Below are positions 51,831 through 62,647 of a stretch of 64,000 nt of DNA, in pieces. The translations under genes were made by a program, and so were the position numbers. Within the stretch, counting starts at the first letter, position 1. Every line of letters begins with the position of its first letter. The stretch lies in contig CP110630.1 in the NCBI GenBank assembly GCA_026210745.1, forward strand, positions 5,828,001 to 5,892,000, in the 5' to 3' direction. The stretch comes from Exobasidium rhododendri (taxonomy: Eukaryota > Basidiomycota > Exobasidiomycetes > Exobasidiales > Exobasidiaceae). The notes under the pieces were generated by a model. It was not told where the DNA came from. It did no database searches and was given only the letters and a program-made list of their open reading frames with translations.

Positions 51831-53481
51831 CTAAGAAAGCCCCAGCACGAATTGGAGCGAGGAAGCCCATAATTTCACCATCGAATCGACTCTCGAGCGA
51901 CTCCATGCTGTCTGCTCATTATAGCCGTACGAAAGCGAGAGGCGACCCTGGAACGTAGAAGTACGAGCGTGTAAGTTCGCATCTGGATCAGACACTAGAA
52001 GCTGAACGTCGAGTAGATTCAGCGTGAAGTCGGAGCCTGAGTACTGCCGTTGAAGGTGACGTTCAAGGATTCCATCCGATACACATGCGCTGCTGTTTGG
52101 CTTCGGTATTGCTTGGCTGGACGCTTCTACGCTCTCGTTGATGTGCTTTGTGACTCGCTCGAGAGCATTCATCTCTGCAAGACACTCCTGGAGGAAGTTC
52201 GGTCGACGTTGATCGAAGTTGTACGTTAGCGTGGAGGCCAAATGACAGACATTCTCCGCGTCGGACTGGGACAGCTCTTTGCCTTGACATATGTTCTCTC
52301 CCAAATCTGAGCAGAGAAATTGGTCGAAAAAGCTTGTGACTGCGTTTCCATAGAAGGGGACCAACACATTGGCACTAGCTCGCAGGTTGACCGCTGTAGC
52401 AAAGGAGATCTTTTCCTCGTCACTTGCGGGAAATTCTTTGAGAAGGGGAATGTAGTGGCATATGTGAGCAACTTGAGAGATGGTGATCTTGCGCTTCTTT
52501 GCCTCGAGGATCAGTTCGTCAGTCTCTTGCACGGTGAAAGTATGCCTTGCTGATCGCATACGGAGCGGTTCGAGTCCGGCTTCTTTCGAATTGTTCCTCG
52601 GAACCATACAGTGTGCAAGCTATGGAGAGAGAAGATTGAATACCTGTGCGCTTGCAGTACCGAACCGACATGTAGCCCGCTTACGCAAAAACTCACAAGG
52701 GCAGCTTTGAAGGCTTCCATCTTCCTTTCGCTGATTTCTAACAGGTCGCTTTCCATTATATGCGCGGGAATGTACTGTCGAAAGTCAGGCTCAGGGCTGG
52801 GCTTGTCGCTCTTTACCTCTACAGGCCTATCAAGAGACAAGCGGAGAAACTTGTCGAGAAGCTGATACATTCCCGTTCCATCGAAAAAGGTGTGCTGGGT
52901 AGACCCTACAAGACCAATGTGCGTCACCAAGTCGTTGTTCCTTTCTGTAGCATAATAAGTGGCATCGAAGACGAAGCGGATTGGCGAAGTCGTTGGTACG
53001 AATTCTGCGCTACAAAATGCCACTCTATCGGCAGTCAAGGCGAGTGGGTCCGAGTCCTTGTCGGTGGAAGTCTGTTCACGAAAAGAGTAGGGGAGCAGAT
53101 TGTTTACTTGCTCAAAGGTTGTCACTTGGTCGTAGCATGCCTGAACAGCTCCGCTAGCATCCTTATCAAAGGTAAAGGTGATGTTCGGCACCTCGCAGAT
53201 CGTCTTCATCCACCCAGCGCGCAGGTGCGTCGACAAGATTTGCTGATCGGTGGGTGTTTCCAGCTTGGCCAGCATGGACAGTGAGATACTGAAATTGGTG
53301 TCAGACAACTTTCACTCCTGAAGTCATGATAATGATGATGTCTGTTGCGATCGACTCACCTGAATTTGGGGCTTCCTCGGGAGGCAATAGCATGTATGAA
53401 GCCTTCGAGACCGTTCAGAGGCCTCTTCCACTTTCCTTCGCCGTTTCCATGCCAGCCACTGGGCGTATCTTGACAGAACAT
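51831..53481 (-). CDS. HxxxD-type acyltransferase (BAHD / chloramphenicol acetyltransferase-like)
   Basis: Three exons, 53481-53360, 53288-52697 and 52619-51831, giving 500 residues; introns 71 and 77 bp. The first exon, in a frame different from the longest open frame there, encodes KRPLNGLEGFIHAIASRG, the typical start of fungal O-acyltransferases related to trichothecene acetyltransferases. The catalytic HxxxD is His173-Asp177 in STQHTFFDGTG. The second half has FATAVNLRA and VPFYGNAV, typical of the C-terminal lobe; the usual DFGWG motif is replaced by a region around SYGYNE. Such enzymes transfer acyl groups from CoA to a hydroxyl. Glycolipid clusters of smuts contain acyltransferases, so it may acylate the sugar of the cluster product although three genes separate it from the exporter (inference). 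Confidence 0.85.
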
Positions 53482-53787
53482 CTTGGAGCAATGATGAAGG
53501 AACAAAGATGGACAGGGGCCGCTTGATGATGTACATCAATCATGGCAGACGAAGTCCGTTCATCCCTTTAGCCACGTCGTCGACACCCCCGCATGACGCA
53601 TATTGGTGTCGCGACGCATGATAGAATCTTGGTGTTAAAAAATGGGGCGGGAGATCTTCATCATCTTGACTTTACACTTTTTGGCTTCTTAGCCTCCTCA
53701 GATCGAGCCGTGTCCAAGATACAATTAGACACGGTCGAATTATTCTCTGTCCACTGTCATGGCGTCAGGCTAGTCTACCTGCGCTAA
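53482..53787. promoter_or_regulatory. Promoter region of the acyltransferase
   Basis: About 300 bp between the acyltransferase ATG and the stop of the next leftward gene upstream. No gene or clear element seen. Confidence 0.45.
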
Positions 53788-54734
53788 TCACCAAGATTCG
53801 CGCGGGATGGGCAGATGTCGACGTGATGTAATGACGACGCTGCTTCGAGCTGCAGCAGACCAAGCGATTTCCTGTTGCTTGGCTTCTTGAAATGCGAGTC
53901 GGATAGCTTCCTCTGCCTCTTCTTCCTCCTCTTCGTTGAAGTGGTCATTTTTGTACTGATTCACGTCTGATAAGCAGACAGAGGTAGTGAAGGAGAAGAG
54001 AAGGAATGTCAGCAAGTGAAGATGCAAGGTAGACATGGCTTGGTACACACATCGAAAGAGCAGAAGGAGCGCTGCTTGATGCAAGCTCCATACAGCAGCA
54101 AAGCTCATGAGTAGTGTGTGTGAGATCTGAGGGAAGGGCGCTCAACAGTGAGTCCGTGTCAGCCAGATCTCCGCCAATGGCCTGGCTCTTGCTGGCTAAC
54201 TCACGCTACGGCAGTAGAGGTGGCTATTGATCGCAACGTCGTCTGAAAGTCGCAGGGTCGTAAGTCCTGCTTCAGTAAAGCCCTGAGAGCAAATGTTGTA
54301 AAATAGTTGAATGTCTTTGACCTGACCGATGATGTGGAAGAATCCTGAAAAGCACAGACTTGTACCGATAAAGAGCAGCCAATTCCGAAAGTGTGAAATC
54401 GGTCGATAGGTTCGCTTCACCAGAGCAAAGTAGCCGTACACCACCACGATCAGCAGGACGATCAAAGCTGCACAGTTGAAGTAAAGCCAAGAACGTTGGA
54501 AATCGCCCATGGTGTATAAGAAGGTGTACAAGTAGATCGCATCAAAGACTGTCTGGGCAAGGGCAAAGACGAAGGAGACGAGGGAAAGGATCTGGATGCG
54601 AGCGATAATGCTTCACTTCGCCAAACATAGTGAGTGAGAAAGTCTGCAAATTTATACACTCCAGATATGACACAAGCGCATGCTCACCCCAGCTTCTTGC
54701 CGAGAGAGGCCGACATGTTGAGAATGGAGAGCAT
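53788..54734 (-). CDS. Membrane protein of unknown function
   Basis: Three exons, 54734-54688, 54610-54205 and 54126-53788, giving 263 residues; introns 77 and 78 bp. The first exon encodes only MLSILNMSASLGKKL plus two bases; the joined protein then has about six or seven hydrophobic helices (IQILSLVSFVFALAQTVF, WLYFNCAALIVLLIVVVYGY, WLLFIGTSLCFSGFFHII, LLMSFAAVWSLHQAALLLLF, STLHLHLLTFLLFSF). The C-terminal tail has a run of Glu (FNEEEEEEAEEAIRLAFQE) that may form a helix. No recognised family. First intron acceptor (GTGAAG) is weak, so the N-terminal few residues are less sure. Confidence 0.65.
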
Positions 54735-55087
54735 TTGAGGCAGATGATGGCAGTCTTGGGAGGGGGAGCGCAGTTCAACACTTGCTTTGCCTTGCTGTCT
54801 ACCCGTTGAATGGAGTTGCTTGATTGAGTGGGCGCCCCAAGAACGCCCTGTGCGGGGTTCGATGCTCCATTTCGGCTTCCGCTACAACTGCCTCTCAATC
54901 TGACGTTGATACCTTCGTGCCTTCTCACATCTACTCCCGCTCCTTAAAAGACTTCAAAGAAGCGATCAAGTCTTCCCCAGTCGTCATTGAGAGAGTTGCT
55001 CTTGGTAGATACTGTTCAAGCATTGCAGCAGAGTATAGATTAAGTACAATCCGGGAAGATGTAGCGGAGGTGTCCGGTCCTTGCCAG
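54735..55087. promoter_or_regulatory. Intergenic region between two leftward genes
   Basis: 353 bp; promoter of the membrane protein gene and 3' end of the NIPA gene. No gene seen. Confidence 0.45.
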
Positions 55088-56739
55088 CTATCGCCTGTTG
55101 TCTCGTGATTCGATGAACGCTACCGGGAAAGCTGGATTGAAGATACTTCTCCTCGTCACGATGTACTTGGGCACGCTTCCGCTCGTCGAGGGAAGGCTAC
55201 CGTTGGCCGGGTGTAATGTAGTCAACACATTAGTAGAGTGTCCTTGAAGATTAGCAATGGTCGGGACTGATCCAGTCGTGACTGCTCTAAATCCTCTTGA
55301 TGCTTTTCCTCCCACGGCCATCGGTCGAGCAGCTTTCGAAGCGGTGGCAGGGCGTAAAAGCCTTTCCTCGCCGTTGGTCGCAGCTGAGTGCTCTAGATCT
55401 TCAGTAGCCTCTCCGTCCTCGTCCCCAACTGGAATATCTCCGTCATCCCCGTTTGACTCTTCATCCTCCTTGTGTCTAGTGAGGAAATAGACGCCTGCAA
55501 AGGTGGTCATGCATCCAAACAGGAAATTGATCAACCGGTGAGCATCCATGTCTGCAAAGTCTTGATAAAGGATGGCGGATCCAACGATTGCCGATATGGT
55601 GAACATGACAAATTGCGTGGGCTGGAGAAGAACAAGCTTTAACGTCGAGTATCATCATTAGAATGAGGGCAACTCACAATCACTTCTCTCGAGTCGAATC
55701 TCTGTAAAGCGCGGTTGAGGTATGTGATCTGGGCGAGGGCAGTCCCCGCCAAGACTATGATCAGACCATATGTGATTGGGTATTGAAGCAAGTCGAACAG
55801 CTGGCCTTGAGCTAGCAAGGATGAAAGACCCTTTGTGGAGAGGACAGTGAATCCACCTATGGAGAAAATTTCTCATCAACGAGTGCTGTCCGTAGTGTCA
55901 TCGCTCGTCACTTACCGAGTACCGCACAAACGCCCACGTCCAGCAGTATCCATCTTTGACCATGAACTGTCGTACTGCCCCATGCAAGAAGAGCAGCCAG
56001 AGTGACAGAAGTGATGACATATGCTATGAAGGACTTCCTGCAAAGGGCGTGCCACAATTCCTCTGGATTGAGCGTCGCATCACTTTGCTTGGAACTAAAG
56101 ACTACTGTGACTGCACCGACGATGGCAAGCAGGATACCACCGATATCGGATAGATAGAATCTTTCCCCAAGGATCAGTGGGGAGAATATGACGTTGGCCA
56201 GGAGAGCGACCGCTCCCAGAGGTGCAACAAGGGACGCAGGTGCAAAACCATACGCTGTAGTGGAGGCGCTGGTCAGATGGACCGGACAACAATTCCTTAG
56301 CCTTGTCGCACACATCCTCCTACTCACACAAGAAGTTGCCAAATTCGCCCAGTGTCATAAGACTTATCCCCAGCCACCAAAGCCTACTCCTGAGGAACGT
56401 GGTAGACATGCCTTCCTGGTGTCCTTCCTCATCTTCTGACCCTACATGCTGGCTGCCGCCCGAATTATTATTTTTAGCGGTCTGTTTAGTATGCGGAGGA
56501 GACTGTGTCACATCACTCCCATACTTTCTTGAAGAGCCGGTAGTATCTGATCGATTCAACAACGTCCGCGACTCCTCGTCGTGACTTGTTTGTGGCTTCA
56601 CCTGCTCGACGTCCTTTCCTTGCTGCTCCAGTCGCACATGTGCCAATTTCTGGCAATTCAAAGCGAGCGAGATCAAGATATTTCCGACCAGTGAAATAGC
56701 AACACCTATGAGCGAGCTTCTTCCACTGCTTCCCGTCAT
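55088..56739 (-). CDS. NIPA-like magnesium transporter
   Basis: Four exons, 56739-56328, 56254-55916, 55856-55678 and 55621-55088, giving 487 residues; introns 73, 59 and 56 bp. NIPA proteins are membrane Mg2+ transporters of the drug/metabolite transporter fold. Helix 1 is LIGVAISLVGNILISLALNC; after a hydrophilic 80-residue insert comes GISLMTLGEFGNFL and, across intron 1, SYGFAPASLVAPLGAVALLANV, the NIPA hallmark. Nine hydrophobic segments are visible, the last being INFLFGCMTTFAGVYFLT. The C-terminal 130 residues are hydrophilic and acidic, then Ser/Thr/Ala-rich. The insert after helix 1 is longer than in animal NIPA. Confidence 0.9.
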
Positions 56740-57047
56740 GACAAGGTAGGCAACCAGGGCGTGACCTTGAGAGAAGCTGCAATCAAAGTGAAATGACGAC
56801 AGTACTGCAAGCCACGGCTATGCATATGTCAGTGCACTCTTCAGGCGGTGTCATCCTGCGAAGGAAAGGGCGTGTTTCTTCCACAAACACTCGCACGGAC
56901 CGGTCCCTCCACGTGAAATACGCTGTGCCATTCGAAAGGCAACACTTTATCGGTGCTGAAGTAGTGATTGAGCTAGCTACTTATCGTGCCGAAGGGTGGT
57001 CGGCCTTGCCGAGAGAAAGGCAGCCGGCTTTGCAAGTCACCATCAAC
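56740..57047. promoter_or_regulatory. Divergent promoter region NIPA / PI-PLC
   Basis: 308 bp between divergent start codons. No other gene; an open frame at 56793-57125 overlaps the PLC start but has no ATG of its own that is preferable. Confidence 0.45.
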
Positions 57048-59339
57048 ATGTCCGCCCCATCGCAACAAGCGCAGGAAGAAGCTCCATCCGTTCCGACGCA
57101 TCGCTTCGCCAGATTCAACCCGTGAGCCCCATATAAGAGCACATGTCGTGGTGTATAGATGCTCAACGTATGCCCTCTTTCGTTCCCTTTTCAGCTTTCG
57201 AGAAGATGAAGACGAGGGTGGAGATGAATTGGGAGAAGAGGTCAATGAGACAAGTATTGCTGGAGGAGGACATGCGATTGGAGGAAAAGCGGACGGAGAC
57301 GCTAGGGACAAATTGCGTGTCAGTCATGCTCTAAGATCATTTCTCGCTCAGGTGGGCGAAATTCCTGAAGGCGAAGTAGGAGGCGATGACAGCGACACTG
57401 TAAGCACTCCAGCGGTGCAATCCATTCTTGCAAGACCTCAAATTGTGCATCCTTCGTATGTCAATGAGAAAAACCACCCCTTGTCCGAGTACCTAGTAAG
57501 CTCGTCCCATAACACTGTAGGTTTACTCTTGAGGGGATCCTTGATGTGATTGACCCGTCAGCTCACCTGTCCTCCCATCTTCAGTACCTTGTAGGAAAGC
57601 AGCTCTATGGTCAGTCTTGCATGAGCTTGCCTGTTTTGTCTGCACGCTTACACTTCTACTTTCCCTCCCCTTCCTCACTCCTCTCACCATTGTGACGTTA
57701 AGGCTCCGCCGATAGCATGAGCTACAAACACCATCTGGCCGCTGGTGCCCGCTGCGTCGAAATTGATGCGTGGAACGACGAAAAGAATGCAGAGGAGCCA
57801 AAAGGTCAGTCAGTGAACGCTTGAGTATTCTACCGTTTGAAGGAAGTCTAATTGCCCCTTTCGTTCGCCTCGCAGTCACCCATGGCTACACCTTAACGGA
57901 TCACGTACCCTTTCGTAAGGTCTGCGAGGCTATCAATTCGGCCATGGACGACGAGATTACCGCCTCCAAGGAAGGTCTTAAGCCAGCGCCCATCTTCATC
58001 TCATTGGAGAATCACTGCACACCTCCGGTTCAGCTGAGGTTAGCTGCGATCATGCGAGAGGTGTTTGGCGAGAAGTTGGTGTCCGAACAAGTGCACAAAG
58101 ATGGCTGCGACGTAATGCTAGACGAAATGGGAGGTAGGATCCTTGTCATGGTGGAATACTACGGCCTCGATGAGAAGGACGTTCCAGAAGATGCACACAA
58201 CTCTTCCGATGACGAAGATAGCAAGGCTCATCGTGAGAAAAAGACCGCCAACAAGCCAACGAAGATTGTACCTGAGTTGGCGGAATTGGGAGTGTATGCG
58301 CAAAGTATGAAGCCAGCAAACGATGATTGGCTCAACGGTGAACTCAAAGAACCAGTACATCATCTCGTCAACGTCGAAGAGAGGGCCGTCAAGGGTCTGA
58401 TAGAAACTGGTCAAGGTGACAAGGTAGCCATACACAATGCCAGTCACTTCATGCGTATCTTCCCAAAGGGTACAAGAATAGGTAAGTAAGGGTCGTCGCT
58501 GTGATTCGTTAGCCTGCTAACATTTCTTCTTCGCCCCGCTTTTCGTTTTGCAGGCTCTCAGAACCTAAATCCAGTCCCTTTCTGGGGTGTTGGGGCTCAG
58601 GTTTGTGCGCTCAATTGGCAGACATTCGACGCATCTATGCAATTGAACGAAGCGCTCTTCGCTTCGACTGATGGCTGGGTACTCAAGCCTCCCTGCCTTC
58701 GAAAAGAGAAAGGCGCAAAACCGAAGGGTAAGGTCGAGCTCAAGCTAGAGGTGGCTGGGGCGACTGATCTAGCCATCCCCGAGGGAAGGACCAAGGACCT
58801 CAAGTATGTGCCATAAGTAAGAGCAGAGGCAATTTCCAGCTCCACCACACTGACCTCTGCTCTTCCCTTTCTCCCACCCTCTTCTCCTTCAGACCTTACG
58901 TCACCTGCACCCTCTATCATCCCGATCAAAAGGGCAAGCCTGAGAAGAGCAAGACGGATCACTATCGTGTTCACGCACACAAGAAGCTGTTTGGCAAAGA
59001 GCAGCCTCCTGCCACATCACCCGTCTGGGATCCACCGGAAGAATTGAAATGGACATACAACGAAAACGACTTTGCGTTCCTGAGAATCTTGATAAAGAGT
59101 GACGATGCATTTGCCAAGAATCCAGCCTTTTTGACGTCGGCGGTCCGCCTGACAAGCATACCGGAGGGTGAGTCTGTCACAAAGGAGGAGGAGGAGGAGA
59201 GATGAAAAGGCTTTGTCGCTTACTTTCTTCTTCGTCTTCCCTTCTTTGCGCAGGTTGGCATTTCATGAGAATGCTCAATCTCCGTGGAGCTGAGACCAAG
59301 TCGACTTTGTTGGTTCGCTTCACTAAAAAGGTCACTTGA
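57048..59339 (+). CDS. Phosphoinositide-specific phospholipase C
   Basis: Eight exons: 57048-57121, 57195-57516, 57585-57609, 57703-57804, 57876-58481, 58554-58803, 58893-59167 and 59254-59339, giving 579 residues; exon 3 is only 25 bp. The enzyme cleaves PIP2 into diacylglycerol and IP3 at the plasma membrane. The X domain has catalytic His130 (SSSHNTYL) and His177 (VTHGYTLTDHVPF) with EIDAWND between. The Y domain starts near QSMKPAND and includes ASHFMRIFPKGTRIGSQNLNP. A C2 domain ends the protein. No PH or EF-hand domain precedes the X domain, only about 105 mostly low-complexity acidic residues, so it is shorter than yeast Plc1. All phases agree. Confidence 0.93.
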
Positions 59340-59981
59340 TGCGTGTATACTACCACCTGTCGCTCTCCCTTGTAAGCCAGTGTCGCATTGTCAATGTTGG
59401 GCAAACAATCCGCGCGATGCTGTGTGTTGTCAGTCTTCGTCCGACGTATCTAGCAGAAGGTGATTGACCATTTGCTTCAACTTCCGCCTCTTGTGCTCAC
59501 AAAACAGCGGCAAAAATAAACGGCCACAGGGTGGAGATGCTCCCAAGCCACTTCGGTGGTATTCGCATTGACAGAGCTTCGCGGTGGCTTGCGCGACACA
59601 CGTTTTCCTCATACTGGCGAAGTGCCATAGCTAAGAAACAGGTCTTGGCGACCTCAAGATAGCGATGTCATTGTAGCGATACATGCCTGGATCGTGCTTG
59701 TCTGGCATGACAGAGCAGCGGTTCCTCTACTCTCGCATCCGTCGAGCAGGACCACTCGCTTTCCGTCTCAATTTCGAGTCCGACGGGTACAACACCGCCA
59801 CTACTCTTGGCACCGCTCCTTGATATGACTTTCCTTTCCGCTGCGGAGTACTACATAAGCTGTCATTGATGCGGACATACCTCGAGACCCACTATCGCTC
59901 CATCTCTTTCCTCCTCTGACTCTACTGCTTCCACAATCCACCTCTCTTAAGAATACCGTCAAGCTCACTAGCACACGCACC
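59340..59981. promoter_or_regulatory. Intergenic region PI-PLC / secreted protein
   Basis: 0.64 kb; 3' end of PLC and promoter of the small secreted protein. A pyrimidine-rich stretch precedes the ATG at 59982. No gene seen on either strand. Confidence 0.45.
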
Positions 59982-60814
59982 ATGAAGATCCACTCGGTCT
60001 ATCCCTGTATCGCACTCATCACAGCAAACCTAGTCAACGGTGTGCCACTCGACGGCTCTGTGGGAGCCGCTGTGATCAGCCCTCCGCTCTGTGCGGCACC
60101 ATCCAGTGTCCACATCGTGCAGAAGGATAGCTCTTCCTTCGTCAGTCAAAAGTGAGTCGTGACACCCATGCCAGGCAGTGATTTTCTCGTCACGCAATTG
60201 TGTCCCTTCTCCAGCTGTCAAGGTCGACTCTGCTTGAATCTAGGCAACAAGAACAAGTATGAAGGAGACAGCTACATCCGTCCGACGACATCTGAATGGT
60301 GTCGGGAGGTCAAGTGCACCGAGCAGTACCATCACAAGGGTAGTGGAGCTTTCGGCAGTGGTGAGTGCTGCTAATCGGGAGAAGACGCGGATCGACGCTC
60401 GTCAGGACTGGTGAACATGTTTCTCTCCTATTTATTCCTGCTTGTGTTGGAAAAAGGCACTTGTGCGGTAGACAAGGCCACCAAGGTCGTCATTCACTGT
60501 CGAAATGGCGCTACGATGAGGGTGACAACTAGCAATGACGGGAAGACAGTTCGATGGAAGGCACTAAAGAGGAGTAAAGAGGGAAAACACGCCCGCGCCT
60601 CTCTTCGCTCTGACACTGACAATGGACTGGTGAGTATCCCATTGACATCATGAGAATGCAGCTCGATTCTGACACAACCCTCCTCATTCACATCCTCACC
60701 ATTCACACCTGGTAGTGCAAGCAGCCATCTAGGGCCGGATCAAAGCGACTAGACGACTCCACCGACCAGCTGACTCTCTATTGTGACGCAACGACGCAGA
60801 TCGGTTGTCTCTAA
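59982..60814 (+). CDS. Small cysteine-rich secreted protein (effector-like)
   Basis: Four exons, 59982-60151, 60215-60360, 60457-60629 and 60716-60814, giving 195 residues. The introns (63, 96, 86 bp) have clean GTGAGT donors and AG acceptors with matching phases. A signal peptide (MKIHSVYPCIALITANLVNG) is followed by a basic, hydrophilic mature part with ten cysteines: one each in PPLCAAP, NCQG, RLCLN, EWCRE, VKCTE, GTCAV, IHCRN, GLCKQ, LYCDA and IGCL. This even number suits five disulfide bonds. No family is recognised. Small secreted cysteine-rich proteins of plant-associated fungi often act at the host interface, but that role is only a guess from form. Because every exon is short, the gene is easily missed. 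Confidence 0.8.
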
Positions 60815-61099
60815 TATAGCATGCGCTCTGGTGACATCTTCCATCAGAAAAGAACATTTTCACCACACACATCGCATCCGGTGTATTGCTTATTGATTAT
60901 TCATTACTTGCTGGTGACCTCTCCTATTGAGAGGCTGAGTTCGTGGAATTATGTGTGATTAGAAATTATTTTACTTGTGTCGTCCCCTTCCTTCCTGTTG
61001 ATTGCTGTCTCCTGATCCTGTTCACTCCGTTATCGCCAATGTCTTATTATACTACTTGCATGATCTCCTTCTCCTTCTCTCTGGCCGATGCGCCTCGCT

Positions 61100-62316
61100 T
61101 CACTCCTCGCTGACGTGAACGACCATCTTACCAGAGTGTTCGGGACTACCATAGTCGGCCTAGGAAAAGGAGTATTGCAGTCATCAGCAAGAAGAACATC
61201 CTACTAGCGTCCATAAATTTCCCTCGCAGCTATACTCACTATCAGCTGATGAACGTCCTGAAGTCCGTATGCCTTTGTTCTGCATTCGATCTTCTTTTCA
61301 GCGACGAAATCGACCATCTCCTTGACCTGTCGCGAGCTTCCCAGCAGACTTCCTTTGATCGTGACGTCCTTGAAGATGAGGTCTACAAAGTCGACGGGGA
61401 TGGGATCACCGGGTTGCCCTACTACCATGAGCAGTCCATGCTTCTTGACCAACTCGAATCCAAACTTGTAGGCGGGAATGGCATCAGTAGCCACGATTAC
61501 GGCGTCTGTATGCCCCCCGCAGGCCTCAATTGCTTTGCTGACTGCCTCTGCTTTCGAAGGATCGAATGAAGAGCTGTTGTACGTGACGTCGGGAGGGTAG
61601 CGTAGCTTCTTGCACATCTCTAGAGGTGCGTCTCGGCTGTCTACCATGATCGTCTTCAAGCCCAAACACTTAGACATTTGCGCACCAAGATGCCCAAGTG
61701 AACCGCTCCCAACGATGGCAACAGATTGGCCTTTCTGCAGGTTGCAACCCTTTATAGCGGTCCAAATGGTCGCACCAGCACACATCAATGGAGCCGCAAT
61801 ATCAAAACTGAGAGACTCTGGCAGTCGGACACTCGATCGAACGTCCAACGCGGCATATTGAGCAAACGCCCCGTTTCCAGTCACTCCTGCCATTGTTTGG
61901 TCGCTGCAGTACTTCAACCAGTCTCCTCCTACTTTGCAGTCATCACACTTGCCACAGAAGCTGCCGAATGCAGTGCACCCTACTCGGTCACCGACGACGA
62001 CAACGCCCTCTTTGAAGCCTTCAACATGCCTCGACATCTCCTCTGCTTTGCTTCCTAGCTTGACTACAACGCCAGTCGGTTCATGTGACGGAATCAGCGG
62101 GCCTTTCTCCTTGGTCATTGACTCGAATTCACCTCTCGCGACCATGTTCTCTGTGTGGCAAAATCCTGCAGTCATAATTCGAATGAGGATCTGATGCGGC
62201 TCGACGTTCGGTACTGGCAAGTCCTTCTTGAATGTGTACGGTGTCTTTTCCTCTTCAGCGTTCTTGGCGTACTTCTCGAGCACAAGGCCCTCCATCTTTT
62301 CGGGTATGGCTACCAT
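61100..62316 (-). CDS. Zinc-containing alcohol dehydrogenase (MDR family)
   Basis: Exons 62316-61240 and 61159-61100 (intron 80 bp, phase 0) give 378 residues. The enzyme interconverts alcohols and aldehydes with NAD(P). Catalytic zinc residues are Cys53 (GFCHTE) and His78-Glu79 (PSHEPTG); a structural zinc site is Cys121, Cys124, Cys127, Cys137. The Rossmann motif is IVGSGSLGHLG. The last exon supplies the usual end, HSGKMVVHVSEE, and shows that the longer unspliced frame is false. I chose the ATG at 62316 (MVAIPEKMEG), where family similarity starts, although the frame is open to an ATG at 62514. The substrate is not clear. It shares a divergent promoter with the PA-domain gene. Confidence 0.92.
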
Positions 62317-62647
62317 ACTACTTCGTGTTAGGTATGAAGGGGCAAAATTTGCTCCGGCTGTTCGGAATCCAGATCCTGCGTTTGGGGTCACTACGCAGTG
62401 TGGAGAACAAGGGCGTATATCTGTGAGAAGGAGTATGAATAATTCACCCACTGAGCAAGTGGAGGTCACTGGCGTCGATCTGATAAATTTCAAAGGCTTC
62501 GTATATATGTGCATGTCGCGTGGGAACGGGGAGATGTCTCGAACGCCAAGGTCAGTTCTGGTCGGGCGGCCCCATCCAAATGTAGTAATACTGTCAGGCC
62601 TCTTTCCCCCCCTTTACTTGTCCATCGTCCCACAGCCTGTCGTCAGT
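62317..62647. promoter_or_regulatory. Divergent promoter region alcohol dehydrogenase / PA-domain gene
   Basis: 331 bp between divergent start codons, AT-rich near 62500. No other gene seen. Confidence 0.45.

Noticed and set aside
62317-62514. N-terminal extension of alcohol dehydrogenase to the ATG at 62514
   Set aside because: The extra 66 residues have no family similarity and overlap the expected promoter; MVAIPEKMEG fits the usual start.
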